Shown piece after piece: positions 34,094 to 43,487 of a stretch of DNA of 64,000 nucleotides. The notes under the pieces are model-generated. The model had not been told where the DNA came from and made no database searches. It saw nothing but the letters and a program-made list of their open reading frames with translations. Each line of letters begins with the position of its first letter. The first letter of the stretch is position 1. Made by a program: the position numbers and the translations under genes. The DNA is from Planctomycetia bacterium (GTDB lineage: Bacteria; Planctomycetota; Planctomycetia; Pirellulales; UBA1268), in contig JAPLNR010000033.1 in assembly GCA_026401035.1 (NCBI GenBank), positions 16,227-80,226 on the forward strand. Reading direction: 5' to 3'.

Positions 34094-34231
34094 CCCCGGT
34101 GTCGTTCCGATGCAGTCGTGCGTCAGCGGATTTCGCCGGGCGATTCCATTCGTTGAGATGACCGCGCCTCCGTGCATAGAATCAGCGGCCCGTTCCGCTT
34201 GATTGCCCGTCGGCCGCGCCTGGGAGGATTC

Positions 34232-36823
34232 ATGCTCGCTCGGTTCCCGCTTTCCATCCATCGGATGCTGCTCTGCCTCGTCGTCGGCGGCATCTGCGCC
34301 GGGCACGGCGTGTCGCCGGCTGCCGCCGATCAGGCGGCGCCGCTCGTCTCGGCGACCGACTCGCGGCGGGTCTTCGTGTCGGGCGTTCCCGATCGGTTCA
34401 ACCGCGTACGGGCCGCGGTGGAGCAGGCGAAGAAGGAGAGCGGCCGCGACTACCGCGTCATCGTGGTGGGCGATGCCGGCGCCGGCGGGCAGTCGGCGAA
34501 GAACATGCTCGAGACCGTGATCGACCGCTGGCGAAAAGAGAGCCCGACGGCGGACGGCAGGCCCGTCGGTTTCGACCCCGCCCGCGACGTGACGATCGTG
34601 CTCGATGCGAAGGGTCGCACGATCGCGATGCGAGCGCCCTGGGGCCTCGAGGTGTCGAGCGGACTCGATCCCGCCACGATCGAGGAGGAACTGATCAAGA
34701 AGGTCTTCGTGCCACGGGCGAAGGACGAGCAGTATGACGAGGGGCTGTCAGACCTCGTGGTCGCCACCGAGACCTGGGTGAAGAACCGGGCCGACCGTGA
34801 CAAGGCGCGGGTCGAGGCGGCCCGCGTCTTCCGTACCCGCACGCTGCCCATCGGGCTCATGGCCGCGGGGGTGCTCGGTGGGCTGACGGTGTTTTTCATC
34901 CAGCGTTCCCGGCACGACCGCCGCCTGCACGAGGCCCGCACAAAACTCGCCGCCTTCAAGGGGGAGGTGGTCGCGCTTTCCGACCTGCTCGACAGTCAGC
35001 AGGAGCGGCACCGCCTGCTGCCGCACACCGACCCCGACTTCAAGACGCCGATGCAGGGGGCGACCCGCTCGACCTACGACACGGTGCAGACCTCGATCCG
35101 CCGCTATCGCGAACGTTGGCTGGGGCTCATGGACGTCTGGGAGCGGGCCGAAGGCCGGATCGACTCCGAGTGGTTCCTGGGCACGGCCGAGGCCGAGGCC
35201 GCGATTAGACTGCTCGACTCGGCCGACGCGCGGCCGCCGCTGGCCGACGTGGCCGGGGAATGCCGGGCCCCGCTCGACGTGCTGGAACAGGCACACGAGA
35301 CGGCCCGCACACTGGCCGACAAACTCGATGTCACGCTCGGCACGGCCGGCGGCCGGCTCGAACAGTTCGCAGCCCGCGGCCGCTCGTCCGCCGTCTTCCA
35401 GGCCACCATCGCCCACGTCGCCCGCAATCTTGCGGTCGCACGGCAATCGCTCGAGGCCGATCCCGTCGAGGCGCGAGGCCGGCTCGAGGAGGCGACGGCG
35501 GCGCTCGGGGGCACACTCGGGCGGATCGACGCCTTCGAGGCGGCGGATGATCGACGCGGCCGGGCGTCGCAGTCGGCCGCCGATGCGGAGCAGAAGATCA
35601 AGGCCAAGCGGGCCGAGGGCTGGCTGCTGGCGGAGCCCGGCGCCGATCCGCAGGCCCTGGTCGACGAGTCTCGGGAGCAGGTTGGTCTGGCGGCCCAACT
35701 GCTCGACGCGGGTGAACTCGAGGGTGCAATCAAGAACGTCGAACTCGCCGAGCGCGGTGCCGCCGAGGCACTGGCCATGCTCGAGAGCATCGTCGCCGCC
35801 AAGACCCGCATCGACGAACTGCTCCCCGGGTGCATGGCCCGGCTCGAGGCGCTTGCCGCCCGCCGCAGCCAGACCATCCAGGCCCTCGAGCAGATGGCCG
35901 CGGCCTACGCCGAGAGTTCCTGGACGGATCTCGCCGACAACACGGCCAAGGCCGACGAGGGCCTGGCCCGGATCAGGACGCTGATCACCGAGGCCCAGAC
36001 GGCGGCGGAGCCCGGCAGGCAGCACTTCTTCCGGGCGCTGGCGCTCCTCGAGGAGGTCGTGCGGCAGCAGGAATGGGTCGCGGGCTGCCAGATGGCAGTC
36101 ACCGATCGGCGGACGGAACTCGACGGCCTGCGTTCCTCCCTGCCGGCCCGCTGCACCACGCTGGCCCAGCGGGTGGGCGGGCTCGAGCAGCGGCTCGAGC
36201 GGCAGCGAACCGACCGCGTGCGGGCCAACGAACATGCCCGCGAGGCCGGCCGATTGGTGCAGAGTGCGGAGCAGGGCCTGCGGGTGCCGCGGCCCGATCT
36301 GCTCCAGTCTGGACGGGTGCTCGATGCCGCCGACACGGCGGCCGTGCGGGCGGAAGAACTGGCGACCGAGGACGACCGGCTCGCGCGGCAGGCATTCGCG
36401 GAAATCGAGGAGACCGACAGCCTCATCCGGCGGGCGGCCGCCTGGTATGCCGAGGGTGTATCGGCCGATGTTCGTGCCGCCATCTCGGCGCTCGAACAGT
36501 CGAAGGCGCTGCTCACACGGCAGCGTTACGAAGACTCGATCAAGGCTGCGGCGGAGGCCGCACGGCTCGGCCGCGAGGCCTATGCGACGGCCACCGCCGA
36601 GGCGGAGCGGCGCCGGCAGAAGCGGCTGCAGGATATCCAGCGGCGACAGATGGAGGATGCGTTTGGACGCCTGTCGCGGGGCGCGGGGCCGTGGATGATC
36701 TCCCTGCCGAGCGGCAGCTTCACGGGTCCTGATCCATGGCGCTCGATAGGCCGCTCGATCGGCGGATCGTCGCGCTCCGCCGGCGGCAGTTGGTCGCGGG
36801 ACATCGCCGAGGTCCGCTGGTGA
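34232..36823 (+). CDS. TPM-domain-like protein with long coiled-coil region
   Basis: GRDYRVIVVGDAGAGGQSAKNMLETVIDRW...RDVTIVLDAKGRTIAMRAPWGLEV; single TM followed by long Glu/Ala/Arg-rich helices. Confidence 0.7.
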   Translation: MLARFPLSIHRMLLCLVVGGICAGHGVSPAAADQAAPLVSATDSRRVFVSGVPDRFNRVRAAVEQAKKESGRDYRVIVVGDAGAGGQSAKNMLETVIDRWRKESPTADGRPVGFDPARDVTIVLDAKGRTIAMRAPWGLEVSSGLDPATIEEELIKKVFVPRAKDEQYDEGLSDLVVATETWVKNRADRDKARVEAARVFRTRTLPIGLMAAGVLGGLTVFFIQRSRHDRRLHEARTKLAAFKGEVVALSDLLDSQQERHRLLPHTDPDFKTPMQGATRSTYDTVQTSIRRYRERWLGLMDVWERAEGRIDSEWFLGTAEAEAAIRLLDSADARPPLADVAGECRAPLDVLEQAHETARTLADKLDVTLGTAGGRLEQFAARGRSSAVFQATIAHVARNLAVARQSLEADPVEARGRLEEATAALGGTLGRIDAFEAADDRRGRASQSAADAEQKIKAKRAEGWLLAEPGADPQALVDESREQVGLAAQLLDAGELEGAIKNVELAERGAAEALAMLESIVAAKTRIDELLPGCMARLEALAARRSQTIQALEQMAAAYAESSWTDLADNTAKADEGLARIRTLITEAQTAAEPGRQHFFRALALLEEVVRQQEWVAGCQMAVTDRRTELDGLRSSLPARCTTLAQRVGGLEQRLERQRTDRVRANEHAREAGRLVQSAEQGLRVPRPDLLQSGRVLDAADTAAVRAEELATEDDRLARQAFAEIEETDSLIRRAAAWYAEGVSADVRAAISALEQSKALLTRQRYEDSIKAAAEAARLGREAYATATAEAERRRQKRLQDIQRRQMEDAFGRLSRGAGPWMISLPSGSFTGPDPWRSIGRSIGGSSRSAGGSWSRDIAEVRW

Positions 36824-36838
36824 GCACCCCGTCGGGGC

Positions 36839-37699
36839 TCAGCGGACCGTGATCGGCTGGATGTCGAGCGCGCCGATCTTCGCGGCCGGCGTCGGCTTGG
36901 AGGATTCCTCCGTGATCACCGTCTGGACGACCCGCTGCACGAGCATTCTTTCGAGCGTTTGGACCCGGCTGCGGACCGCCGTGGGGATTTGGCTCCACTG
37001 CTCGGGCGTCTCGATCGCGTCGTTGAAGATGATCCGCGAACGGGCATCCTTGACGACAAGCCTTTTCTCGTCGCCTCCGGTCAGGTGAACCGAGTAATCG
37101 GAATCGCGTTGCAGCAACGATCCATCTGATAATTGCCGGACGGTGCCGGTCGTGGCCGTCATCCTTGCCGGCTTGGCGGGTCCGGTGGGGAGCGCGGTCT
37201 TCGTCGGCACCATTGCCAGTACCGATGCCGCGGGCTTGAGCGCGGCACGGCCGTGGGGCGACTGCGGCGCGACCGGCCGCAACCGCAGGGAAACTTCGGT
37301 CTGCCGACCGTCGCGGATCACGCGGCAGACGAGGGGCGCATCCCTGCCCGACTCCTCGAGCAGGGTCAGGAGCTGTTCGGGCACGACGAGCAACTGGTCG
37401 TCGAGCGACACGAGCACGTCATGCTGCTGGAGCCCCGCCTTCTCGGCGGTCGAACCGATGGCAACTTCCTCCACGATCAACCCGGCGCCACGCTCCATGG
37501 CGAGCTGCCGGCGCAGCACGGCCGGGGCCCGCGATGTCGTGAGTCCCGCCCACGGCGGGCTCGCCTGGGCGGCAATCTCTCCCACCGGCTGGATATGAGA
37601 TCGGGGGGCGGGCGTCGGCTTCGAGGCATTCTCTTCGGCTGCCAGTGATGCTGCGGCAAGGCTGATGAACACCGTGCCGGCGATGAACTGTGGCCGCAT
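36839..37699 (-). CDS. PDZ-domain secreted protein
   Basis: ERGAGLIVEEVAIGSTAEKAGLQQHDVLVSLDDQLLVVPEQLLTLL. Confidence 0.8.
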   Translation of the reverse strand: MRPQFIAGTVFISLAAASLAAEENASKPTPAPRSHIQPVGEIAAQASPPWAGLTTSRAPAVLRRQLAMERGAGLIVEEVAIGSTAEKAGLQQHDVLVSLDDQLLVVPEQLLTLLEESGRDAPLVCRVIRDGRQTEVSLRLRPVAPQSPHGRAALKPAASVLAMVPTKTALPTGPAKPARMTATTGTVRQLSDGSLLQRDSDYSVHLTGGDEKRLVVKDARSRIIFNDAIETPEQWSQIPTAVRSRVQTLERMLVQRVVQTVITEESSKPTPAAKIGALDIQPITVR

Positions 37700-38040
37700 G
37701 GTCGTGATCACTCGTGATGACGGAATGGGAGTGGAAATATTGGCTGCACCAACGGGGTTGTGACGGGAAGACCACCGACTCGCCAGATGACTTTGGCCAT
37801 CCCGTCCCCAGCGACGCCACCGACAGGCAGGCTGGGGGGAGCAGGCAGCCTGGCGGACGCCGGTCGCAGTGAAAGGCTGGTCAATCTGCGGCAGGCTGTT
37901 CATTCGCAGGGGGAACAGGAGGGCCGGTTCGATTCTGCCGTCTGGTGGGGTCGATACCCAATGGCAGCCGGAGAGGCGGAGTTGTTCCGCCTCACGGAGA
38001 CGTTTTCCGGCCTTGGTTTCTTCGAGCGGGGGGATTTGTC

Positions 38041-39105
38041 ATGGCGACTTGGATTGCTGCACATCGGACATTCACGCTGGCCGCCTACGCTGCCCTCGGC
38101 ATCGCCTGTGCGACCGCCGCGACCGCCGCGCCCACCGCGCCGCAGCCGCCCGCGCCGAAGCCCACCGCGCCGAAGCCGGCCGTGGCCAAGAAACCGGTGC
38201 TCGTGCCGGGCACTGGCTCGGTCGCCAAGGGCGCCACCGACACCTTCGAAGACGAGAAGTGGTCGTGGAACTACAACCATCCCAAGAGTTCCGAGGAGCA
38301 GGACAAGCGCATGCGCGGCCCGATGGCCAAGAGCGTCAACCGTCTCTGGTTCGAGGGGCCGAAGCGGGGCACGCCCGACGTCGTGAAGCGGATCGCACTG
38401 CCGACCCCGGGCTTGGAGGGGAGCACGCACGGCATGCTGATCGCATCGCTGCGCACCGGCATCCCGGGTAAGATCACCTACGAAATGCAGCAGGACGACC
38501 TGATCTTCGCGGCCAGTCGCAGCATCGGCCGGGGCATCGCGGTGGCCGACAGCCCGAGCATCGTGACGCGGGTCTATCTCCCGCCCTTCGAGCAGTGGGA
38601 GAAGCGGAACGGGCCCTCGTTCGGGTTCCGTGCCGGCTGCTACACCCACGCCATCATCACCGGCGAGGATCATCCCGATAAGGGCCGCTTCGGCCTCGAG
38701 GAATACTGGCCCGGCATGTTCATCTGCTTCGAGCCGGCCAACGCCAAGAAGAAGACCGAAGACGCCGCCTACCTCCGCGTTCGGGGTGGTCGCAACGGCG
38801 GCGAGATCCGCGGCCCGCAGATGAAGGAGCTCGGCTGGTGGACGCTCGGCCTCTCCTTCTCGCCGGACGGCATGGTTCACTACTTCGCAAGCCCCGGCGT
38901 GGACGATCTCACGATGGACGACCACATCACCTCGCAGTTTCCCTACGGCTATCGCACCGAAACCCTGAAGACGTTCTTCTACAACGTCTGCACGAAGGAC
39001 GACGGCAAGACGTGGAGCACGCCCTGGGTGGTGGACGATCCCAGGATCTACTTCGTGAAGCGGCCGCAGGTGGCGACGGGCAAGCCGCCCGTCCGGAGGA
39101 AGTAG
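38041..39105 (+). CDS. Secreted protein of unknown function
   Basis: Signal-like N-terminus then Ala/Pro-rich linker and a globular domain (PSIVTRVYLPPFEQWEKRNGPSFGFRAGCYTH). Confidence 0.7.
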   Translation: MATWIAAHRTFTLAAYAALGIACATAATAAPTAPQPPAPKPTAPKPAVAKKPVLVPGTGSVAKGATDTFEDEKWSWNYNHPKSSEEQDKRMRGPMAKSVNRLWFEGPKRGTPDVVKRIALPTPGLEGSTHGMLIASLRTGIPGKITYEMQQDDLIFAASRSIGRGIAVADSPSIVTRVYLPPFEQWEKRNGPSFGFRAGCYTHAIITGEDHPDKGRFGLEEYWPGMFICFEPANAKKKTEDAAYLRVRGGRNGGEIRGPQMKELGWWTLGLSFSPDGMVHYFASPGVDDLTMDDHITSQFPYGYRTETLKTFFYNVCTKDDGKTWSTPWVVDDPRIYFVKRPQVATGKPPVRRK

Positions 39106-39128
39106 GCAGGTCGCCAGCGGAGAAGGCA

Positions 39129-39146
39129 GACAGGCTGAAGCCTGTC
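39129..39146. repeat. GACAGGCTGAAGCCTGTC hairpin repeat
   Basis: Same family as 30945, 47816 and 51518, in the intergenic region. Confidence 0.85.
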
Positions 39147-39408
39147 CTACTTTTACCAACCTGGCACAGGCCCGGAGGGCCGGGTAGTAACCTGCAACCG
39201 TGGGTTGCCAAGGAAAAATGAACACGACGTTCATGTTTTCCGTGAAGCCACCCGCTGAGGAGACGGTCGGGGGCACGCGCAGAAGACGCAGATAATTGCG
39301 ACTCACGGACGCTTCGCAATCGCCCACGAGCCTCCTGTAGCAATTTCCGCGGCTCCGAGCATGTCACCGCCGGCGAACAATACGGCCAGCCGGCTCACGC
39401 CAGACCAT

Positions 39409-39426
39409 GACAGGCTAAAGCCCGTC
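39409..39426. repeat. GACAGGCTAAAGCCCGTC hairpin repeat variant
   Basis: Family member, same flank cctacttt as 39129. Confidence 0.8.
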
Positions 39427-39532
39427 CTACTTTCCGGACAGCAAGCGCCGTGCCGAACAGGATTGAGCCTGTTCCCGACGATCCGGGCAGTGGATGTTGC
39501 CGGGTCGGCATGACCTGGCATACCCTGCAGGC

Positions 39533-41158
39533 ATGCAGCGGCGCGACTGGTTCAAACACGTTTCGGTGGCCGGGCTAGCACTTGCGGCCGGCCGCTGGCA
39601 GGTGACCACTGCCCGGGCGGCCGGCATCGCGGATGTTTTCTCGTCACTCGCCGACTCCGCGCTTGGCAAGGCCACTGCGCTCGGGGCGTCGTTCGCGGAT
39701 CTGCATGTCATGCAGTCCGACTCAGAATCGCTCTTCGTCCGCGAGGAGATGGTGCAGGGGGTGCGGGCCGACTCGACGCTCGGCTGCTCGGTACGGGTGC
39801 TCGTCAACGGGGCCTGGGGGTTCGCGGCGAGTACCGATCTTTCGGTCGCCGGCGTCGTGCGACTCGCGGAGTCGGCCGTGGCGATCGCCCGGGCGCAGGC
39901 CGGCTGGCGGGGCCAGCCGGTGGAGATCGAGACGCTTCCCGCCCACTCCGCCCGCTGGGAGCAGCCGGTCGACGTAGATCCCTTCACCGTGCCGCTCGAG
40001 GAGAAGGTCGAACGGCTGCTGGCCATCAGCGGCGCCGCCCGCGTTGCCGGCGCCGACTTCTGCACCGTCGGGCTCCAGCAGGTGCGGGAGCGGAAATGGC
40101 TGGCCAACAGTTTCGGAAGCCGGATCGAGCAAACCCGAATCCGGGTGGCCCCGACGTTCACCGCCACGGTGACCGACCCCAAGACCGGCCGCTTCGCCTC
40201 CCGCGACAGCCTCGCGCCCCCCCGCGGAGCCGGCTGGGAGCATCCGCGCGACTGGGATTTCATCGCCGAGGCGACCCTTGCCGTCGAGCAGGCGCGGGAG
40301 AAGATGGCGGCTCCCTCCGTGACACCGGGCCGGAAGGATCTCGTGATCGCGCCGAGCAACCTCTGGCTCACGATCCACGAGACGGTGGGGCATCCCACCG
40401 AACTCGACCGCGCCCTCGGCTACGAGGCGAACTTCGCGGGCACCTCCTTCTGCACGCCGGACAAACTCGACCGGCTGCAATACGGCAGCGAACTGGTGAC
40501 GATCCGCGCCGATCGCACCGCGTCGCAGGGGCTCGCCACGACGGCCTTCGACGACGATGGCGTTGAGACGGCGGGGAAGGAGTTCCCGATCATCGAGCGG
40601 GGTGTGTTTCGGAATTTTCAGACGGCCCTCGGACAGGCGGCGCTCATCGGCCGCGCCGGCTCCAACGCCTGCGCCTATGCCGACGGATTCGCCGCATTCC
40701 CGCTGCAACGGATGCCAAATATTTCGCTCCAGCCGGGCCCCGATCCCGCGGTCACGGTCGCTGATCTCATCGCCGGAGTCGATGACGGCATCTACATCGA
40801 GGGGAACGGCAGCTGGAGCATCGACCAGCAGCGGTACAACTTCCAATTCACCGGCACGGTCTTTCATCGGATCACGGGGGGCAGGCTCGACGGCATGCTC
40901 CGCGACGTGGCCTATCAGGGCAACTCGGTCGACTTCTGGAACGCCTGCGATGGACTGGGGGGCGCGGCGGCGTGCGAATTGCGCGGCGCCTTCCACTGCG
41001 GCAAGGGGCAGCCGCCGCAGGCGGCACCGGTTTCCCATGCCGCGGTGCCGGCCCGGTTTCGCGGCGTCAACGTCCTCAACACCGCCGCGGAGGCGGGTGG
41101 CCGGGCCGGCGCGGCCGGTGGTGCCTGCAACGGGGGGAGCCTCCGACGATGGGCCTGA
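39533..41158 (+). CDS. TldD/PmbA family protein (TldD-like)
   Basis: LWLTIHETVGHPTELDRALGYEANFAGTSF (HExxxH), GVFRNFQTALGQAALIGRAGSNACAYADG. Confidence 0.9.
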   Translation: MQRRDWFKHVSVAGLALAAGRWQVTTARAAGIADVFSSLADSALGKATALGASFADLHVMQSDSESLFVREEMVQGVRADSTLGCSVRVLVNGAWGFAASTDLSVAGVVRLAESAVAIARAQAGWRGQPVEIETLPAHSARWEQPVDVDPFTVPLEEKVERLLAISGAARVAGADFCTVGLQQVRERKWLANSFGSRIEQTRIRVAPTFTATVTDPKTGRFASRDSLAPPRGAGWEHPRDWDFIAEATLAVEQAREKMAAPSVTPGRKDLVIAPSNLWLTIHETVGHPTELDRALGYEANFAGTSFCTPDKLDRLQYGSELVTIRADRTASQGLATTAFDDDGVETAGKEFPIIERGVFRNFQTALGQAALIGRAGSNACAYADGFAAFPLQRMPNISLQPGPDPAVTVADLIAGVDDGIYIEGNGSWSIDQQRYNFQFTGTVFHRITGGRLDGMLRDVAYQGNSVDFWNACDGLGGAAACELRGAFHCGKGQPPQAAPVSHAAVPARFRGVNVLNTAAEAGGRAGAAGGACNGGSLRRWA

Positions 41159-42483
41159 CCCCAGCCGCAGCCCGCACGCTCTGCGACCGCATTCTCGACC
41201 TGGTCGCAGCCGATTCGGCCACGGTGCACATTTCGGCGGCGGACGACCAGCACGTCCGGTTTGCCAACAACGACATCAGTTCCAGCGCCCTGATCGACCA
41301 GCTCGAGTTGACGCTGACGGTGGGCTACGGCCGCCGGTCGGCCACCGTGGCGACGACTGCCACGGACGAACGTGCGCTCATGAGGCTCGTGGACCAGGCG
41401 CAGGCGCTGGCGAAACTCGCGCCGGAGGATCCGGAACACATGCCGCCGGTGAAACCGGCGCGGTTCGCCGAGGCCATCGCCTGGTCCGACCGCACGGCGA
41501 ATGCGGCGCCCGAGGACGCCGTCGGCTGGCTCCGCCCCGTGATCGAACGGGCCCGCGCAGCGGGCGTGGACACCGCCGGCTACCTCACGCGCTCGGTCGG
41601 CGGATCGACGCTCGCCAACAGCAGTGGCCTGTTCGTGCAGCAACGTTCCACGTCGGTCGGCTTCTCGCTCACCGCCCGCACGCCCGCCGGCCGCGGCTCG
41701 GGCTGGGCGAGCACGCAGGTCACCGACATCCGCGATCTCGATCTGGCGGCCGTCGGCGAGCAGGCCATCGGCAAGGCGCTCGCGTCCCGCAATCCCGTCG
41801 CACGGGCACCGGGCCGGACCACCGTGGTGCTCGAGGCCGCCGCCGTCCGCGACCTGGTCTGCTGGCTGCTCTGGCGGCTCGAGAGGCGGCCCTTCGACGA
41901 GGGACGAAGCTTCCTGAACCGCTTGGTGGAGCAGGGGAGTGATCCGCTCGGGGCCGCCCTCTTCGGGAACAGCGCCACGCTGCTGTCGGATCCCCTCGAC
42001 CCGGCGGCCCCCTGCGCGACGCACGCCGACGGACTGCCGCTGACACGGACGCCGTGGATCGAAAACGGCAGACTCAAGTCGCTCGCGGTGGGCCGGTATT
42101 GGGCACGGAAGCAGGGGCTGCCGCCGCAGCCAACGCCGGGCAACCTGCTGATGCCGGGGGACGGCAAGTCGCTCGACGAACTGGTCGGGATGGTCGACGA
42201 CGGCATCCTGATCACGCGGATCTGGTACCTGCGCGAACTGGAGCCGGAGACGCTGCTCGTGACCGGTCTCACCCGCGACGGCACGTTCGCCATCCAGCAG
42301 GGACGCCTCGCCGGGCCCGTCCAAAACTTCCGCTTCAACGAGTCGCCGCTGAACATCCTCCGGCGGATCGTCGCCTCCGGCATCCCGTGCCGCGTGCTCG
42401 GCAGCGAATCCGACTTTCCGGCGCACGTGCCGCCGCTCGTGGTCGCCGACTTCAACCTCTCGAGCATCTCCGACGCGAGCTGA
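41149..42483 (+). CDS. TldD/PmbA family protein (PmbA-like)
   Basis: Overlaps TldD end; LTVGYGRRSATVATTATDERALMRLVDQA, NLLMPGDGKSLDELVGMVDDGILI. Confidence 0.9.
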   Translation: MGLTPAAARTLCDRILDLVAADSATVHISAADDQHVRFANNDISSSALIDQLELTLTVGYGRRSATVATTATDERALMRLVDQAQALAKLAPEDPEHMPPVKPARFAEAIAWSDRTANAAPEDAVGWLRPVIERARAAGVDTAGYLTRSVGGSTLANSSGLFVQQRSTSVGFSLTARTPAGRGSGWASTQVTDIRDLDLAAVGEQAIGKALASRNPVARAPGRTTVVLEAAAVRDLVCWLLWRLERRPFDEGRSFLNRLVEQGSDPLGAALFGNSATLLSDPLDPAAPCATHADGLPLTRTPWIENGRLKSLAVGRYWARKQGLPPQPTPGNLLMPGDGKSLDELVGMVDDGILITRIWYLRELEPETLLVTGLTRDGTFAIQQGRLAGPVQNFRFNESPLNILRRIVASGIPCRVLGSESDFPAHVPPLVVADFNLSSISDAS

Positions 42484-42493
42484 GCAGCCCTGA

Positions 42494-42524
42494 CGGGAAA
42501 AAGGTGACTGTCACCTTTTTCCCG
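42494..42524. terminator. Perfect palindrome in a convergent junction, possible bidirectional terminator / REP element
   Basis: cgggaaaaaggtgac-t-gtcacctttttcccg, between convergent pmbA-like (+) and BASS (-) genes, overlapping the end of the BASS ORF. Confidence 0.6.
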
Positions 42525-43434
42525 TCCTGGAGCGCCACCAGCCGGCGAGCAGGCTGCCGATCACGGAGTGTACGACGCTGGAGATCGCGCAGGGCACGGC
42601 GGTGAGCGGCTCGGCGGGAAAATGCTTCTGCGCGAGCACAACGCCAAGGCCAGAGTTTTGCATCCCCACCTCAATCGAGATCGTCCGCGCCACGATCCGG
42701 TCATAGCCGCAGCAGCGGGCGAAGAGATAGCCCACACCGAAGCCGATCGCGTGCAGGAGCGCGACTGCCAGGAGGAGCTGCGGGCCGCTGGCGCGGACGG
42801 CCGCGGCGTTTTGTCCGATGATGCTCGCGCAGACCAGCGCGATCGTGATCACGCTCACCAGCGGTGCGACGGGGAGCACGGCCCGCACGACCCGCGGCAG
42901 CCAGCGGTTGATCGCCACGCCCACCGCCACCGGCAGTACGACCACCTGCAAGGTCGAGAAGAAGAGCCCCCAGGCATCGACCTCGACGAGCCGGCCGGCG
43001 AGCAGTTTCGTCAGCAGCGGGGTGAGGATCACCGCGCCCAGCGTCGTGCAGGTGGTCATCACTACCGAGAGGGCGACGTCGGCCCGGGCGATGTAGGTGA
43101 CAACGTTCGAGGCCGTGCCCCCCGGGCAGCAGGCCACGAGCATCAGCCCCACCGCGAACGGCGTGTCGAGCTCGAGCGTCGTGGCCACGAGCCACCCGGC
43201 CAGGGGCATGATGAGAAATTGCGCGAGGAAGCCCGCGGCGACCGTCATGGGCCGCGTCGCCACCCGTGAAAAATCCTCGATCGAGAGCGTGATCCCCATG
43301 CCGAGCATGATCACTGCCAGCCCAACGACGATCGCCGCGCCGCGAAACCAGACGAACAAAGCCGGTTCGACGAGCGCCAGACCGCAGGCGGCGAGCACCC
43401 AGAAGGGAAAGGCATTGGCCAGACGGTCGAGCAT
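42511..43434 (-). CDS. Bile acid:sodium symporter (BASS) family transporter
   Basis: VACCPGGTASNVVTYIARADVALSVVMTTCTTLGAVILTPLLTKLL; ISIEVGMQNSGLGVVLAQKHF. Confidence 0.92.
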   Translation of the reverse strand: MLDRLANAFPFWVLAACGLALVEPALFVWFRGAAIVVGLAVIMLGMGITLSIEDFSRVATRPMTVAAGFLAQFLIMPLAGWLVATTLELDTPFAVGLMLVACCPGGTASNVVTYIARADVALSVVMTTCTTLGAVILTPLLTKLLAGRLVEVDAWGLFFSTLQVVVLPVAVGVAINRWLPRVVRAVLPVAPLVSVITIALVCASIIGQNAAAVRASGPQLLLAVALLHAIGFGVGYLFARCCGYDRIVARTISIEVGMQNSGLGVVLAQKHFPAEPLTAVPCAISSVVHSVIGSLLAGWWRSRTGKR

Positions 43435-43487
43435 GGAAACTCACGCATCGCACGCCGGCGGCGGGCGCCACGGCGGGAAGAGCCGTT

